In this document: piece after piece, positions 1 through 8,092 of the stretch | How positions within the stretch are numbered: position 1 is the first letter of the stretch | How the letters are laid out: each line of letters starts with the position of its first letter | The notes under the pieces: model-generated | What the model was told of the DNA's origin: nothing | Seen by the model: only the letters and a program-made list of their open reading frames with translations | Databases searched by the model: none | Assembly (NCBI GenBank): GCA_900545605.1 | Contig: UQZL01000016.1 | Location: 1-45,747 of the forward strand | Length of the DNA stretch: 45,747 nt | Direction of reading: 5' to 3' | DNA from: an uncultured Collinsella sp. | Lineage (GTDB): Bacteria > Actinomycetota > Coriobacteriia > Coriobacteriales > Coriobacteriaceae | Program-made: the position numbers and the translations under genes

Positions 1-49
1 GCCACAGGTGGCATCCCGCCTTTGCTGTAAACACAACATATTGTGTTTT

Positions 50-63
50 CGAACATATGCTCG
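50..63. promoter_or_regulatory. LexA (SOS) box-like palindrome
   Basis: The 14-mer CGAAC-ATAT-GCTCG matches the Gram-positive/actinobacterial LexA consensus CGAAC-RNRY-GTTYG at 13 of 14 positions. It lies about 70 bp upstream of the mraZ -35 element, so it may serve a gene to the left of the window rather than mraZ. A second 13/14 match occurs in a promoter at 26793-26806. Confidence 0.45.
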
Positions 64-82
64 GGGGTGTTTTACAACATAT

Positions 83-143
83 TGGGGGTGGAATGGTGGG
101 GCGGGGTGGGGGAAGGGGTGGGGAAAGGTGTTGAAAAATGGGG
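83..143 (+). promoter_or_regulatory. Putative MraZ operator: TGGGG box array, G-quadruplex-prone
   Basis: TGGGG boxes begin at 83, 97, 107, 119 and 139. The 97/107 pair has the 10-bp period (TGGGN-N5-TGGGN) known for MraZ operators; the others are spaced 14, 12 and 20 bp. The first four lie just upstream of the mraZ -35 element and the last lies between -35 and -10. MraZ autorepression of dcw clusters is established in other bacteria, so feedback by the first gene is the natural inference. Confidence 0.6.
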
Positions 144-159
144 CGGTTCCCCATATTAT
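131..159 (+). promoter_or_regulatory. Sigma-70 type promoter of the dcw cluster
   Basis: TTGAAA at 131-136 and TATTAT at 154-159 are separated by exactly 17 nt, each with at most one mismatch to consensus. Transcription should start near 166, giving a leader of about 60 nt before mraZ. The G-rich MraZ boxes abut and overlap it. Confidence 0.7.
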
Positions 160-227
160 TGATGACGTCGACAGGCGGGGTGGTTCCCCGCGTACGTGCC
201 ATCTGAGTAACCGAGGGGAGGGCGCAC

Positions 228-662
228 ATGGGAATGACTGGTGCATACGAGCGCAATCTCGATGCAAAAGGTCGTCTGTCCCTGCCTGCACCCCTTCGCG
301 AGGAGCTTGGAGAGCACGTTCGCGTGTTCAAAGCCCTGGATGTCGATGCTCTGTACGTGTTCTCTGCCGAGGCCTTCGATAAGTGGGTCGAAGGACTCTT
401 CGCGGGTCGTGAGGGCCACGAGGGTTTTAACCCGCGTGACATTAATGACCAGAAGCTCATGAGGGCGATCAACAAGCGCACCACGTCGATGGACGTGGAC
501 AGCGCCGGTCGTATCGGTCTTTCCGAGTCTCTCCGCAAGCAGGCGAACCTCGACCGCGAGGTCACGGTTGTGGGCAACTACGACCACCTTGAGGTTTGGG
601 ATCGCGCCGCGGCCGATGAGGACGATGACGATGAGGCCCTGCTGGACCTCTTCTTCTCGTAA
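228..662 (+). CDS. mraZ: Transcriptional regulator MraZ
   Basis: DNA-binding regulator that normally opens the division and cell-wall cluster and represses its promoter. The 144-residue product has two AbrB/SpoVT-like halves, each with the family DxxxR motif (D12-AKG-R16 and D91-SAG-R95). It ends in an acidic tail (EDDDDEALLDLFFS). The start is chosen at the ATG preceded by GAGGGGAGGG; a second ATG two codons later is possible. It is followed after 20 nt by rsmH, the usual order. Family assignment is firm; the operator link rests on the TGGGG boxes upstream. Confidence 0.95.
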   Translation: MGMTGAYERNLDAKGRLSLPAPLREELGEHVRVFKALDVDALYVFSAEAFDKWVEGLFAGREGHEGFNPRDINDQKLMRAINKRTTSMDVDSAGRIGLSESLRKQANLDREVTVVGNYDHLEVWDRAAADEDDDDEALLDLFFS

Positions 663-682
663 GGGCAAGGCACGGGTAACGG

Positions 683-1648
683 ATGGAGCGTGGGATCTTG
701 ACACAAGAATATCGGCATGAACCTGTCATGCTCGGCGAAGTGCTTGAGTCGCTGCGGCTAAAGAGCGGCTCCGTTGTCTGCGATTGCACCCTTGGCGGTG
801 CCGGCCATTCGGTAAAGATGGCCGCGCAGGTGGGGGAGACGGGCCTTTTGCTCGGCGTCGATCAGGACGACATGGCCCTCGAGGCCGCTGGCGCCCGTCT
901 GGACCGCGAGGTTCCCGGAGTTCCGCACCAGCTGCTGAAGGGCAACTTCGGCGACTTGGACGAGCTGCTTTGCTCGGCCGAGGTGCCCGGGGTCGATGGC
1001 TTCCTGTTCGATTTGGGCGTTTCGTCACCGCAACTCGATATCCCTGGCAGGGGCTTTTCGTATAACGAGGACGCCCCATTGGACATGCGGATGGATCCGG
1101 GTAATAACACCTTAAACGCAGCTGAGGTCATCAACACCTATAACGAACACGACCTCGCCCGGATTCTACGCGTCTACGGCGAAGAGAAGTTTGCCTCGCA
1201 GATCGCGCGCGAGATCGTGCGCCGCCGCGAGCAAGAACCGATCGAAACCACCGGCCAATTTGTCGAGATCATCAAGGCGGGTATCCCGGCTGCCGCTCGT
1301 CGGCATGGCGGACACCCGGCCAAGAAAAGTTTCCAGGCCATTCGCATCGAGGTCAATCACGAGCTCGATGTGCTCGAACGAGGGCTTGATGCCGCCACCA
1401 GGTGGCTCAACCCGGGCGGACGTATCTGCGTCATCTCGTATCACTCGCTCGAGGACCGTATCGTAAAGAACCACTTTAAGGAGATGAGCCAGGGGTGCAC
1501 GTGTCCGCCGGAGATTCCGGTGTGCGTGTGCGGCAACGTGCCGATACTCAAGGTCATCACCCGCAAACCCTTGGTTGCCCAGCCTGATGAGGTTGAGCGC
1601 AACCCTCGGGCGAGATCAGCCAAAATCCGCGTGGCGCAGCGTCTGTAG
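683..1648 (+). CDS. rsmH: 16S rRNA (cytosine-1402-N4)-methyltransferase RsmH
   Basis: Methylates N4 of C1402 in the decoding centre of 16S rRNA using S-adenosylmethionine. The 321-residue length is typical. The SAM-binding loop TLGGAGHS is at about 36-43, followed by DGFLFDLGVSS and the late ISYHSLEDRIVK motif. The usual N-terminal motif (HEPVMLGEVL) begins at residue 12. A TTG at 698 has a better-placed ribosome site (GGAG, 9 nt upstream) than the ATG at 683, so the true protein may be five residues shorter. It is second in the dcw cluster, as in most bacteria. Confidence 0.95.
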   Translation: MERGILTQEYRHEPVMLGEVLESLRLKSGSVVCDCTLGGAGHSVKMAAQVGETGLLLGVDQDDMALEAAGARLDREVPGVPHQLLKGNFGDLDELLCSAEVPGVDGFLFDLGVSSPQLDIPGRGFSYNEDAPLDMRMDPGNNTLNAAEVINTYNEHDLARILRVYGEEKFASQIAREIVRRREQEPIETTGQFVEIIKAGIPAAARRHGGHPAKKSFQAIRIEVNHELDVLERGLDAATRWLNPGGRICVISYHSLEDRIVKNHFKEMSQGCTCPPEIPVCVCGNVPILKVITRKPLVAQPDEVERNPRARSAKIRVAQRL

Positions 1649-1738
1649 GCGCGACCGCGCGATATTGGACCTCCCGCTCGCACCATAAACGAAGCTTAAA
1701 CACACTACCAACGTACTCGGGATGGGAGGCGGCATATC

Positions 1739-2209
1739 ATGGGCTACAACACTTCAAGCGCAGCACTCGCCTATGATATGAACGCCATGCCCGCCTATCG
1801 TGAGACGCCGCAGGCCCCCGTTGCTCCCCGTGAGCAGCGCACGCCGCGCTTTGATGTCTACACGGGCGCGGGCCGTCAGGCAAACCAGGCGGTAAGCCCG
1901 GTTTTCATGAGCGTTCTTAAAACGTTTTGCATCATTGCGGCTATCTTCATGACGATCGGCGTCGCCCGCGTGGCGCTCGCCGGCGTTACGGCCCAGGTGC
2001 TCAACAGCAACGCCGAGCTTACCAACGCGCTCGAAAAGGCGACCGATGAGAGCTCCGACCTGGAGGTCATGCATTCGGTCTATGGCGCCGACACGCGCAT
2101 TCGCGACCTTGCGGGCGCTTATGGCATGGTGGAGCCCAGCGAGAGCGTTACACTTGACTTTTCGCAGGATGCAGCCGCGGGCGCCAACGCGACCGCGACC
2201 GCTCAGTAG
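1739..2209 (+). CDS. ftsL: FtsL-like septum-formation protein
   Basis: A 156-residue bitopic protein: a cytoplasmic N-terminus of about 55 residues, one membrane helix at about 56-80 (FMSVLKTFCIIAAIFMTIGV), then a short extracytoplasmic part that could form a coiled coil. FtsL proteins diverge strongly, so the call rests on topology and on position between rsmH and ftsI. FtsL normally joins FtsQ (DivIB) and FtsB (DivIC) to activate FtsW and FtsI. The ribosome site GGGAGGCGG precedes the ATG. The Ala-rich tail (AAAGANATATAQ) is probably unstructured. Confidence 0.7.
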   Translation: MGYNTSSAALAYDMNAMPAYRETPQAPVAPREQRTPRFDVYTGAGRQANQAVSPVFMSVLKTFCIIAAIFMTIGVARVALAGVTAQVLNSNAELTNALEKATDESSDLEVMHSVYGADTRIRDLAGAYGMVEPSESVTLDFSQDAAAGANATATAQ

Positions 2210-2226
2210 CAAGACGGTAGCTGAGT

Positions 2227-4092
2227 ATGACAAATGACTATCGCCGCGGTTCCGATGGGGGCCGCGGTTCTGGACGTCCCTCGTCGCGGGGACGTTCTGG
2301 TTATCAAGGAACGGGTCGGCAATCTTACAACGCCGGGCAGTCCCGTGGCAACGACCCGGCGTCGCGACTTCGCGGCTCGGGCGGCCCTCAAGTGCATAAC
2401 ACCAGGTCGCGCAAGAGTTCGTCGACCGAATGGCTCACAGGCGCGCCTCTGCCTCGCCGCAAAGCCGTCATGGGATTCATTGGGCTTGGCTTGGGCTTGG
2501 GCGTCTTTCGCCTTGCCGACTATCAAATTGTCGAAGCCGATAAACTGCGCGAGCGTGCCGATGCGCGCCGCCTGCTTGCGCAGACCCTCTATGCCAAACG
2601 CGGCACCATCTACGACCGCAACGGTAACGTGCTGGCGTCGTCGGTCGAATGTCGCAACATCGCCGTGAACCCGCAGCTTGTCGAGGATGTTGACAAGACG
2701 GTGTCGGCGCTGGTCAAGGCAACTGGAATCGATAAAAAGACCTGCCGCAAGCTCGTCGAGTCCGATGGCACCTGGGTGTATATCAAGCGCCAGGTGGACG
2801 AAGACGATGCTGCGGCGCTGGAGAAGAAGAACCTGCCCGGCGTGCTTTTTGAGCAGGCCATGAAGCGCGTATATCCATACGGCAATCTGGCATCGCAGGT
2901 GCTGGGTGTAGCGAATGTAGACAACGACGGCTTGACGGGTCTCGAAAAGCAATACAACAAGCTTCTGACCGGCACGAACGGTTCTCTCGTACGCGAACGC
3001 GCGAGGGACGGCAGCTATATCGCGGGCGGTGCCTATAAAAAGGTGGCTGCGGTCGACGGCGTTGATATCGTGACGACGCTCGACGTCAATATCCAGCGTG
3101 CGGCCGAGGATGCTCTGGCAGAGGCTGTCGAGAAGACAAAGGCCAAGAACGGCTCGGCTTTGGTCACCGACCCCACGACCGGTGAAATTCTCGCAGCCTG
3201 CTCGTACCCGACCTACGACCAGACCGATCTGGAGAACGCCAAGACCGAGGATATGAACCTGCGCCTGGTCACCGACGCCTACGAGCCCGGCTCGGTCTTT
3301 AAGACGCTCGTGGCGGGCGCCGGCTTCGACTTGGGCGTCGTGCGATCGAGTACGTCGTTTGAGGTGCCGGCGAGTATCAAGGTGGGCGACGATACCGTTA
3401 CCGATGCCGACAAGCGCGACTATGCCATGACCATGGATGTGCGCGAGATGATGCGCCGTTCGTCCAATGTGGGCTTTGTCCTGGTGGGGCGCAAGATCGG
3501 TGCCGACGACTTTGCCGCCTATGTGGACAAGTGGGGCATCGGTCACAGCTCGGGTGTCGATTTTCCGGGCGAGAGCCTGGGCATCGTCAAGGAGCGTGAC
3601 CAGTATGACGGCGCCACGCTGGGATCGATGAGCTTTGGACAGGCGCTGTCCGTCTCGCCGATTGAGATCGCACGTGCCGTGGGCGGCATCGCCAACGGCG
3701 GCGTGATGATGACCCCGCACTTCTATAAGTCCAGCAAAGGCGATGAGAAGGACTGGGGCGAAGGCGCGCGCGCGATTTCTGAGGACGCCGCATCCCAGGT
3801 GACATCATGCATGCAGACGGTCGTGTCCGAAGGCACGGGCGTTGGCGGCGCAGTTGACGGCTATGACGTGGCGGGTAAGACCGGTACGGCCGAACGAGCC
3901 GACGAGAACGGCGGCTACCTCAAGGAGAACTACATGTCGTCCTTTATGGGCTTTGCACCGGCACAATCGCCCAAGGTGCTGTGCTATATCACGCTCGACG
4001 GAACGCCGAGCGGCTCAGATGCCGCTGCGGTGCCGTTCCAGTCCATTATGGCCAACGCACTCGACGTGCTGGGTATTCCGCACACGAGGTAG
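2227..4092 (+). CDS. ftsI: Septal peptidoglycan transpeptidase FtsI (class B PBP)
   Basis: Cross-links peptidoglycan at the septum. The 621-residue product has a Gly/Arg/Ser-rich cytoplasmic N-terminus of about 75 residues, one membrane anchor at about 80-97, a PBP dimerisation domain (RGTIYDRNGNVLA near 125) and a transpeptidase domain. Active-site motifs are visible: SVFK with catalytic Ser at about 356, SSN at about 412-414 and KTGT at about 551-554. No PASTA repeats follow. It starts 17 nt after ftsL with a weak ribosome site, suggesting coupling. The cluster normally continues with murE, which is absent here. Confidence 0.95.
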   Translation: MTNDYRRGSDGGRGSGRPSSRGRSGYQGTGRQSYNAGQSRGNDPASRLRGSGGPQVHNTRSRKSSSTEWLTGAPLPRRKAVMGFIGLGLGLGVFRLADYQIVEADKLRERADARRLLAQTLYAKRGTIYDRNGNVLASSVECRNIAVNPQLVEDVDKTVSALVKATGIDKKTCRKLVESDGTWVYIKRQVDEDDAAALEKKNLPGVLFEQAMKRVYPYGNLASQVLGVANVDNDGLTGLEKQYNKLLTGTNGSLVRERARDGSYIAGGAYKKVAAVDGVDIVTTLDVNIQRAAEDALAEAVEKTKAKNGSALVTDPTTGEILAACSYPTYDQTDLENAKTEDMNLRLVTDAYEPGSVFKTLVAGAGFDLGVVRSSTSFEVPASIKVGDDTVTDADKRDYAMTMDVREMMRRSSNVGFVLVGRKIGADDFAAYVDKWGIGHSSGVDFPGESLGIVKERDQYDGATLGSMSFGQALSVSPIEIARAVGGIANGGVMMTPHFYKSSKGDEKDWGEGARAISEDAASQVTSCMQTVVSEGTGVGGAVDGYDVAGKTGTAERADENGGYLKENYMSSFMGFAPAQSPKVLCYITLDGTPSGSDAAAVPFQSIMANALDVLGIPHTR

Positions 4093-4154
4093 GGGGTTAC
4101 AATCTTTGGGGCGTGGTTTGTTGTCCCATATGAGGGGTGTTCACATGCCCTGCA

Positions 4155-4182
4155 CCACGCATGCGTGGCGCTGGGATACAAT
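4155..4182 (+). promoter_or_regulatory. 14-bp perfect palindrome next to a -10-like element upstream of murF
   Basis: CCACGCATGCGTGG (4155-4168) is a perfect palindrome, extended by GC/GC pairs beyond one mismatch. TACAAT (4177-4182) follows, but no convincing -35 lies 17 nt upstream. This 127-nt gap between ftsI and murF is where murE usually sits. It may be an operator with an internal promoter; the evidence is weak. Confidence 0.3.
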
Positions 4183-4219
4183 ACGCCGATAGCATTATTA
4201 GGTTTACAGGGGAGCTGCA

Positions 4220-5644
4220 ATGATAGAGATCGCCGTCAACAACCTCGCGGCCGCAACAGGGGCCCGAACCGTGACGGGAGAAGCCGATCGGGTATGCCGC
4301 AGGTGCGTTATCGACTCGCGTCAGGTCGAGGAAGGGACGATTTTCGTCGCCTTTCCCGGTGAAAACGTCGACGGCAATGATTTTGCTTCCCGTGCCGTCC
4401 AGTCGGGTGCCGGCGCCGTCGTAATGACGCGTGAGCCCGAGGCCGAGCTGGTCTCGCTGGCGCAGGACAAGGGCTGTGCCATCCTGCTGACCGATGATCC
4501 CGAGGAGTTTCTGCTGCGTTTGGCGCACACGTACCGTCTGGAGCTCGGCTGCCTGGTCGTTGGTATTACCGGTTCCATTGGCAAGACGACGACCAAGGAC
4601 GTGCTCGCCGCCGTGCTCGCCAAGCGCTATCGTGTCTGGGCCACCAAGGGCAATTTCAATAACCTGATCGGCATGCCGCTCACGGTGCTTTCCGCTCCGG
4701 CCGATACCGAGGTCCTGGTACTCGAGATGGGCATGAACCATTTCCACGAGATCGAGCGCCTGTCCCAGTCCGCCAATCCCAACCTTGCCATCGTGAGCAA
4801 GATTGGTACCTCTCATATCGGCATTTTGGGTAGCCGCGAGAACATCGCCCGCGCTAAGGCCGAGATTGTCCAGGGTATGTGCGCCGCTGGCGACTTCTTG
4901 CCGCTGCTGGTTTTGGGCGGCGAGGACGACTTTACGCCGTTCATTCGCGATACGTTCGCCCAGCCTGCTGGTATCGACGTGATGCTGGCCGGCGTCTCGG
5001 ACGATGATGAGGTCCGTGCCCGCGACATTCGTGTTGATGACGAGGGCCGTCCGGTCTTTACGCTCGATTTTGGCCAGGGTGAGACAATCGATACCATGCT
5101 TGCCATCCCCGGCGTGCAGTCCGTTCCTAATGCCGTTAAGGCCGCCGCGGTTGCCTATCGCTTGGGCGTGACGCCCGAGCAGATCGACGCTGCTTTTAGG
5201 GGCCTCACGATCACCGGTCACCGCCAGGAGATCAAGCGCGCCAAGAGCGGTGCCCGCGTCATCGACGATTCCTATAACGCCAGTGCCGAATCCATGGCTG
5301 CTGGCCTCGATCTACTGTGCTCGCTTTCGTGTACGGGGTCTCGCATGGCGATTTTGGGCGAGATGGGCGAGATGGGCGATGAGGCCCCTCGCATGCATGA
5401 ACTCGTGGGCGCCTATGCCGCCGCCAAGAAGCTCGACATGCTGGCGTGCGTGGGTGGTGAGCTGGCCCAGCTTATGGCCGATGCCGCGCGCATGATGGGC
5501 ATGGACGAGGACCGTATCCAGGTGTTCTCCGATTATCAGCAGGTGCTCGACCGCATGGGCGGCGCGCTTGAAAAACATGATGTTGTACTGGTCAAGGGTT
5601 CCCGCTTTGTTGAGCTCGACCGCTTTGTGGAAGGTGTGTGCTAG
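4220..5644 (+). CDS. murF: UDP-MurNAc-tripeptide:D-Ala-D-Ala ligase MurF
   Basis: Adds D-Ala-D-Ala to the UDP-MurNAc-tripeptide in the last cytoplasmic step of pentapeptide synthesis, using ATP. The 474-residue protein shows the Mur ligase order: an N-terminal substrate domain with DSRQVEEGTIFVAFPG (about 32-47), the P-loop GITGSIGKTTTK (about 115-126), and a C-terminal domain with the MurF-typical DDSYNASAESM. The ribosome site GGGGAG precedes the ATG. The stop is 3 nt before mraY, so the two are probably translated together. Confidence 0.95.
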   Translation: MIEIAVNNLAAATGARTVTGEADRVCRRCVIDSRQVEEGTIFVAFPGENVDGNDFASRAVQSGAGAVVMTREPEAELVSLAQDKGCAILLTDDPEEFLLRLAHTYRLELGCLVVGITGSIGKTTTKDVLAAVLAKRYRVWATKGNFNNLIGMPLTVLSAPADTEVLVLEMGMNHFHEIERLSQSANPNLAIVSKIGTSHIGILGSRENIARAKAEIVQGMCAAGDFLPLLVLGGEDDFTPFIRDTFAQPAGIDVMLAGVSDDDEVRARDIRVDDEGRPVFTLDFGQGETIDTMLAIPGVQSVPNAVKAAAVAYRLGVTPEQIDAAFRGLTITGHRQEIKRAKSGARVIDDSYNASAESMAAGLDLLCSLSCTGSRMAILGEMGEMGDEAPRMHELVGAYAAAKKLDMLACVGGELAQLMADAARMMGMDEDRIQVFSDYQQVLDRMGGALEKHDVVLVKGSRFVELDRFVEGVC

Positions 5645-5647
5645 CCC

Positions 5648-6667
5648 ATGTTCGGCAATCCCTCGTATCCAACGTATCAGGCTTTTTTGGGGCTTGGCAT
5701 CGCCGCTGCCATTGCGCTGCTGCTCATGCCGTGGTGGATCAAGCTGCTTAAGGTCGAGGGTATCGGCCAGCAGGTTCGTGCCGACGGCCCCAAGCGTCAT
5801 TTGGTTAAGCAGGGAACGCCCACCATGGGTGGCGTTGTCATCCTCGTCGCGATCTCGCTGACCTGTCTGCTGATGGGCAAGCTCACCACCGAGCTCGTGC
5901 TCGTGCTGCTCGCCACGCTGGCGACCGGCGTGCTGGGCCTGATTGACGACCTGACCTCCGTTACGCATGGGCGCTCGCTCGGTCTGACGCCCCATGCCAA
6001 GATGATCGGTCTAACCATTATCTGTGTCACCTTTACGGTACTTGCCGTTAACTGGTGCGGCGTCGCCCCCGAGATTCGTTTTCCCGGCGGCCTGACGATT
6101 GACCTCGGTGTTCTTTCGACCACTATCTGCGGCCTTTCGTTCCCGTGGCTCTACATTGTCTTTTGCTGGCTGATGATCGCCGGTCTTTCTAATGCCGTGA
6201 ACCTGACCGATGGCCTTGACGGTCTTGCTGGTGGCACCTCCATGATTGCCATGCTCGCCATGGCTGCCATGGCGTTTTTGCACGGAGACGTGAACCTGTC
6301 CATCTTCTGCACCGCATGTGCCGGTGCCTGCTTGGGCTTTCTGTGGTTCAACTGCTATCCGGCGAGCATCTTTATGGGCGATACCGGCTCGCTTGCCCTG
6401 GGCGCCGCGTTTGCCTGCACGTCCATCATGACCAACACCGAAGTCGTTTCCCTCATCATCGGCGGCCTGTTTATCGTTGAGACCCTGTCGGTCATGATTC
6501 AGGTTGTCTATTTCCACTTTACGCACAAGCGCGTCTTCCTTATGGCGCCCATCCATCATCATTTCGAAAAGAAGGGCTGGGCCGAGACCAAGGTCGTCAT
6601 CCGTTTTTGGATTATCGCTGCGGCCTTTGGCGCCGTTGGCCTTGCTCTGTTCTTCCAGTTGGGATAG
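5648..6667 (+). CDS. mraY: Phospho-MurNAc-pentapeptide transferase MraY
   Basis: Polytopic membrane enzyme that transfers phospho-MurNAc-pentapeptide to undecaprenyl phosphate to make lipid I. The 339-residue length is typical. Family signatures are clear: GTPTMGG (about 57-63), the Asp pair in LGLIDDLTS, NLTDGLDGLAGG, FMGDTGSLALGA and the late cytoplasmic loop MAPIHHHFEKKGWAE. About ten membrane segments are evident. It lies between murF and murD, 3 nt after murF; the GGAAGG just inside the murF end is a plausible ribosome site. Confidence 0.96.
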   Translation: MFGNPSYPTYQAFLGLGIAAAIALLLMPWWIKLLKVEGIGQQVRADGPKRHLVKQGTPTMGGVVILVAISLTCLLMGKLTTELVLVLLATLATGVLGLIDDLTSVTHGRSLGLTPHAKMIGLTIICVTFTVLAVNWCGVAPEIRFPGGLTIDLGVLSTTICGLSFPWLYIVFCWLMIAGLSNAVNLTDGLDGLAGGTSMIAMLAMAAMAFLHGDVNLSIFCTACAGACLGFLWFNCYPASIFMGDTGSLALGAAFACTSIMTNTEVVSLIIGGLFIVETLSVMIQVVYFHFTHKRVFLMAPIHHHFEKKGWAETKVVIRFWIIAAAFGAVGLALFFQLG

Positions 6668-6676
6668 TGGTCTTTC

Positions 6677-8083
6677 ATGCCTCTTGCTGATGTCTTTAGC
6701 CTGCTCGTTTTGGGTCAGGGCAAGTCCGGTCTCGATGTCGCCCGCTGGGCGCTGGCGCATCCCGAGCGCGTAAACGCCGTTACCGTGTATGGCGGCGGCA
6801 CCTCTGAGCCCAATGACGCCACGCGTGCGCTCGAGGCTGCCGGTGCGTCGTTTGTCTATGGGACCGAACAGGTCGAGGGCGCCTATGACGTATGCGTGAC
6901 GTGCCCGGGCATCTCGGAGTTCTCGGGCTTCTTTAAGGCCGGGCGCGAACATGCCGCTCAGATTATGGGTGAGCCAGAGTTTGCCTATCGTCTGTCGCCC
7001 GATAACTGGATTGCCATCACGGGCACCAACGGCAAGACGACCACCACGTCGCTGACTGATTATCTGCTCAAGGCTGCCGGCGAGGCCAGCGTAGCTGTCG
7101 GCAACATCGGCGAGCCGCCGGTCAACGAGATTGACGGCCGAGCCCACAACGAATGGTTTGTGGCTGAGCTCTCGAGTTATCAGATTGCTACGACCACCGA
7201 GCTCCACCCTCGTGTGGCAGTGCTGCTCAACATCACTCCCGACCACTTGGGCTGGCATAAGAGCCATAAGAACTATGCGCTTGCCAAGATCAAACTGTTT
7301 GACAATATGGTCGATGACGATCTGGCGGTTGTCGACGTCGAAGATGCCGGCATTCACGAGTTCGATGAGTACATCTACACGCCGGGTCGTCGCATCTGCA
7401 AGGTTGCCTTTGACGAGCCAGAGGGTGAGGATGTCGCCTTTGTGCGCGATGGCAAGATGATCGTGCGCCTGAAGGGCGTCGAGACCCCGCTCATCGCTAC
7501 ATCCGAGCTCAAGATCTCGGGCCATCACAATGTTATCAATGCCCTTTGTGCTGCCACGGCTGCCTTGGCAGTCGGTGCCGATGTCGATGGTGTCTGCCGC
7601 GGTCTGGCCTCGTTCCAGCCGCTCGAGCACCGCGTGGAGCCGTGCGGCGAGATTGATGGCGTGCGCTACGTCAACGATTCCAAGGCGACCAACACCGACG
7701 CGGTCGAGAAGGCACTGACGGCATTTCCCGATGACAACGTGATCTTGCTGCTCGGCGGCCACGATAAGGGCGCGCCGCTCACGGACTTCGCGCGCGTCGT
7801 TATGGATAACGTGCGCTCGGTCGTCTGCTTTGGCGACGCGCGCGAGCGCTTTACCGCCGCTATGGACGAGGCCGATGTCGATGGCGATGTGGATATCGCC
7901 CAAGCGGATGACCTACGCGATGCCGTGGACGTTGCCCGTTCGCTGTCGAGCCGTGGCGACGTGATCTTACTTTCTCCTGCCTGCTCTTCGTTCGATGAGT
8001 TCTCGGGCTATGAGGAGCGCGGCCGCGTGTTTAAGGACTATGTGGCCCAGCTTGCCGCTGCGGCGAAATCGCAAATGGAATAG
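6677..8083 (+). CDS. murD: UDP-MurNAc-L-Ala:D-Glu ligase MurD
   Basis: Adds D-glutamate to UDP-MurNAc-L-alanine. The 468-residue protein has an N-terminal Rossmann-like domain (VLGQGKSGLDVA), the P-loop ITGTNGKTTTT (about 114-124), the central ELSSYQ segment and LNITPDHLGWH, and a C-terminal domain with YVNDSKATNTDA and LLLGGHDKGA, all typical of MurD. It starts 9 nt after mraY with only a weak ribosome site, so translational coupling is likely. Confidence 0.95.
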   Translation: MPLADVFSLLVLGQGKSGLDVARWALAHPERVNAVTVYGGGTSEPNDATRALEAAGASFVYGTEQVEGAYDVCVTCPGISEFSGFFKAGREHAAQIMGEPEFAYRLSPDNWIAITGTNGKTTTTSLTDYLLKAAGEASVAVGNIGEPPVNEIDGRAHNEWFVAELSSYQIATTTELHPRVAVLLNITPDHLGWHKSHKNYALAKIKLFDNMVDDDLAVVDVEDAGIHEFDEYIYTPGRRICKVAFDEPEGEDVAFVRDGKMIVRLKGVETPLIATSELKISGHHNVINALCAATAALAVGADVDGVCRGLASFQPLEHRVEPCGEIDGVRYVNDSKATNTDAVEKALTAFPDDNVILLLGGHDKGAPLTDFARVVMDNVRSVVCFGDARERFTAAMDEADVDGDVDIAQADDLRDAVDVARSLSSRGDVILLSPACSSFDEFSGYEERGRVFKDYVAQLAAAAKSQME

Positions 8084-8092
8084 GGGTTGCCG

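Noticed and set aside
2203..3720. 505-codon minus-strand ORF opposite ftsI
   Set aside because: Shadow of ftsI, which has all transpeptidase motifs.
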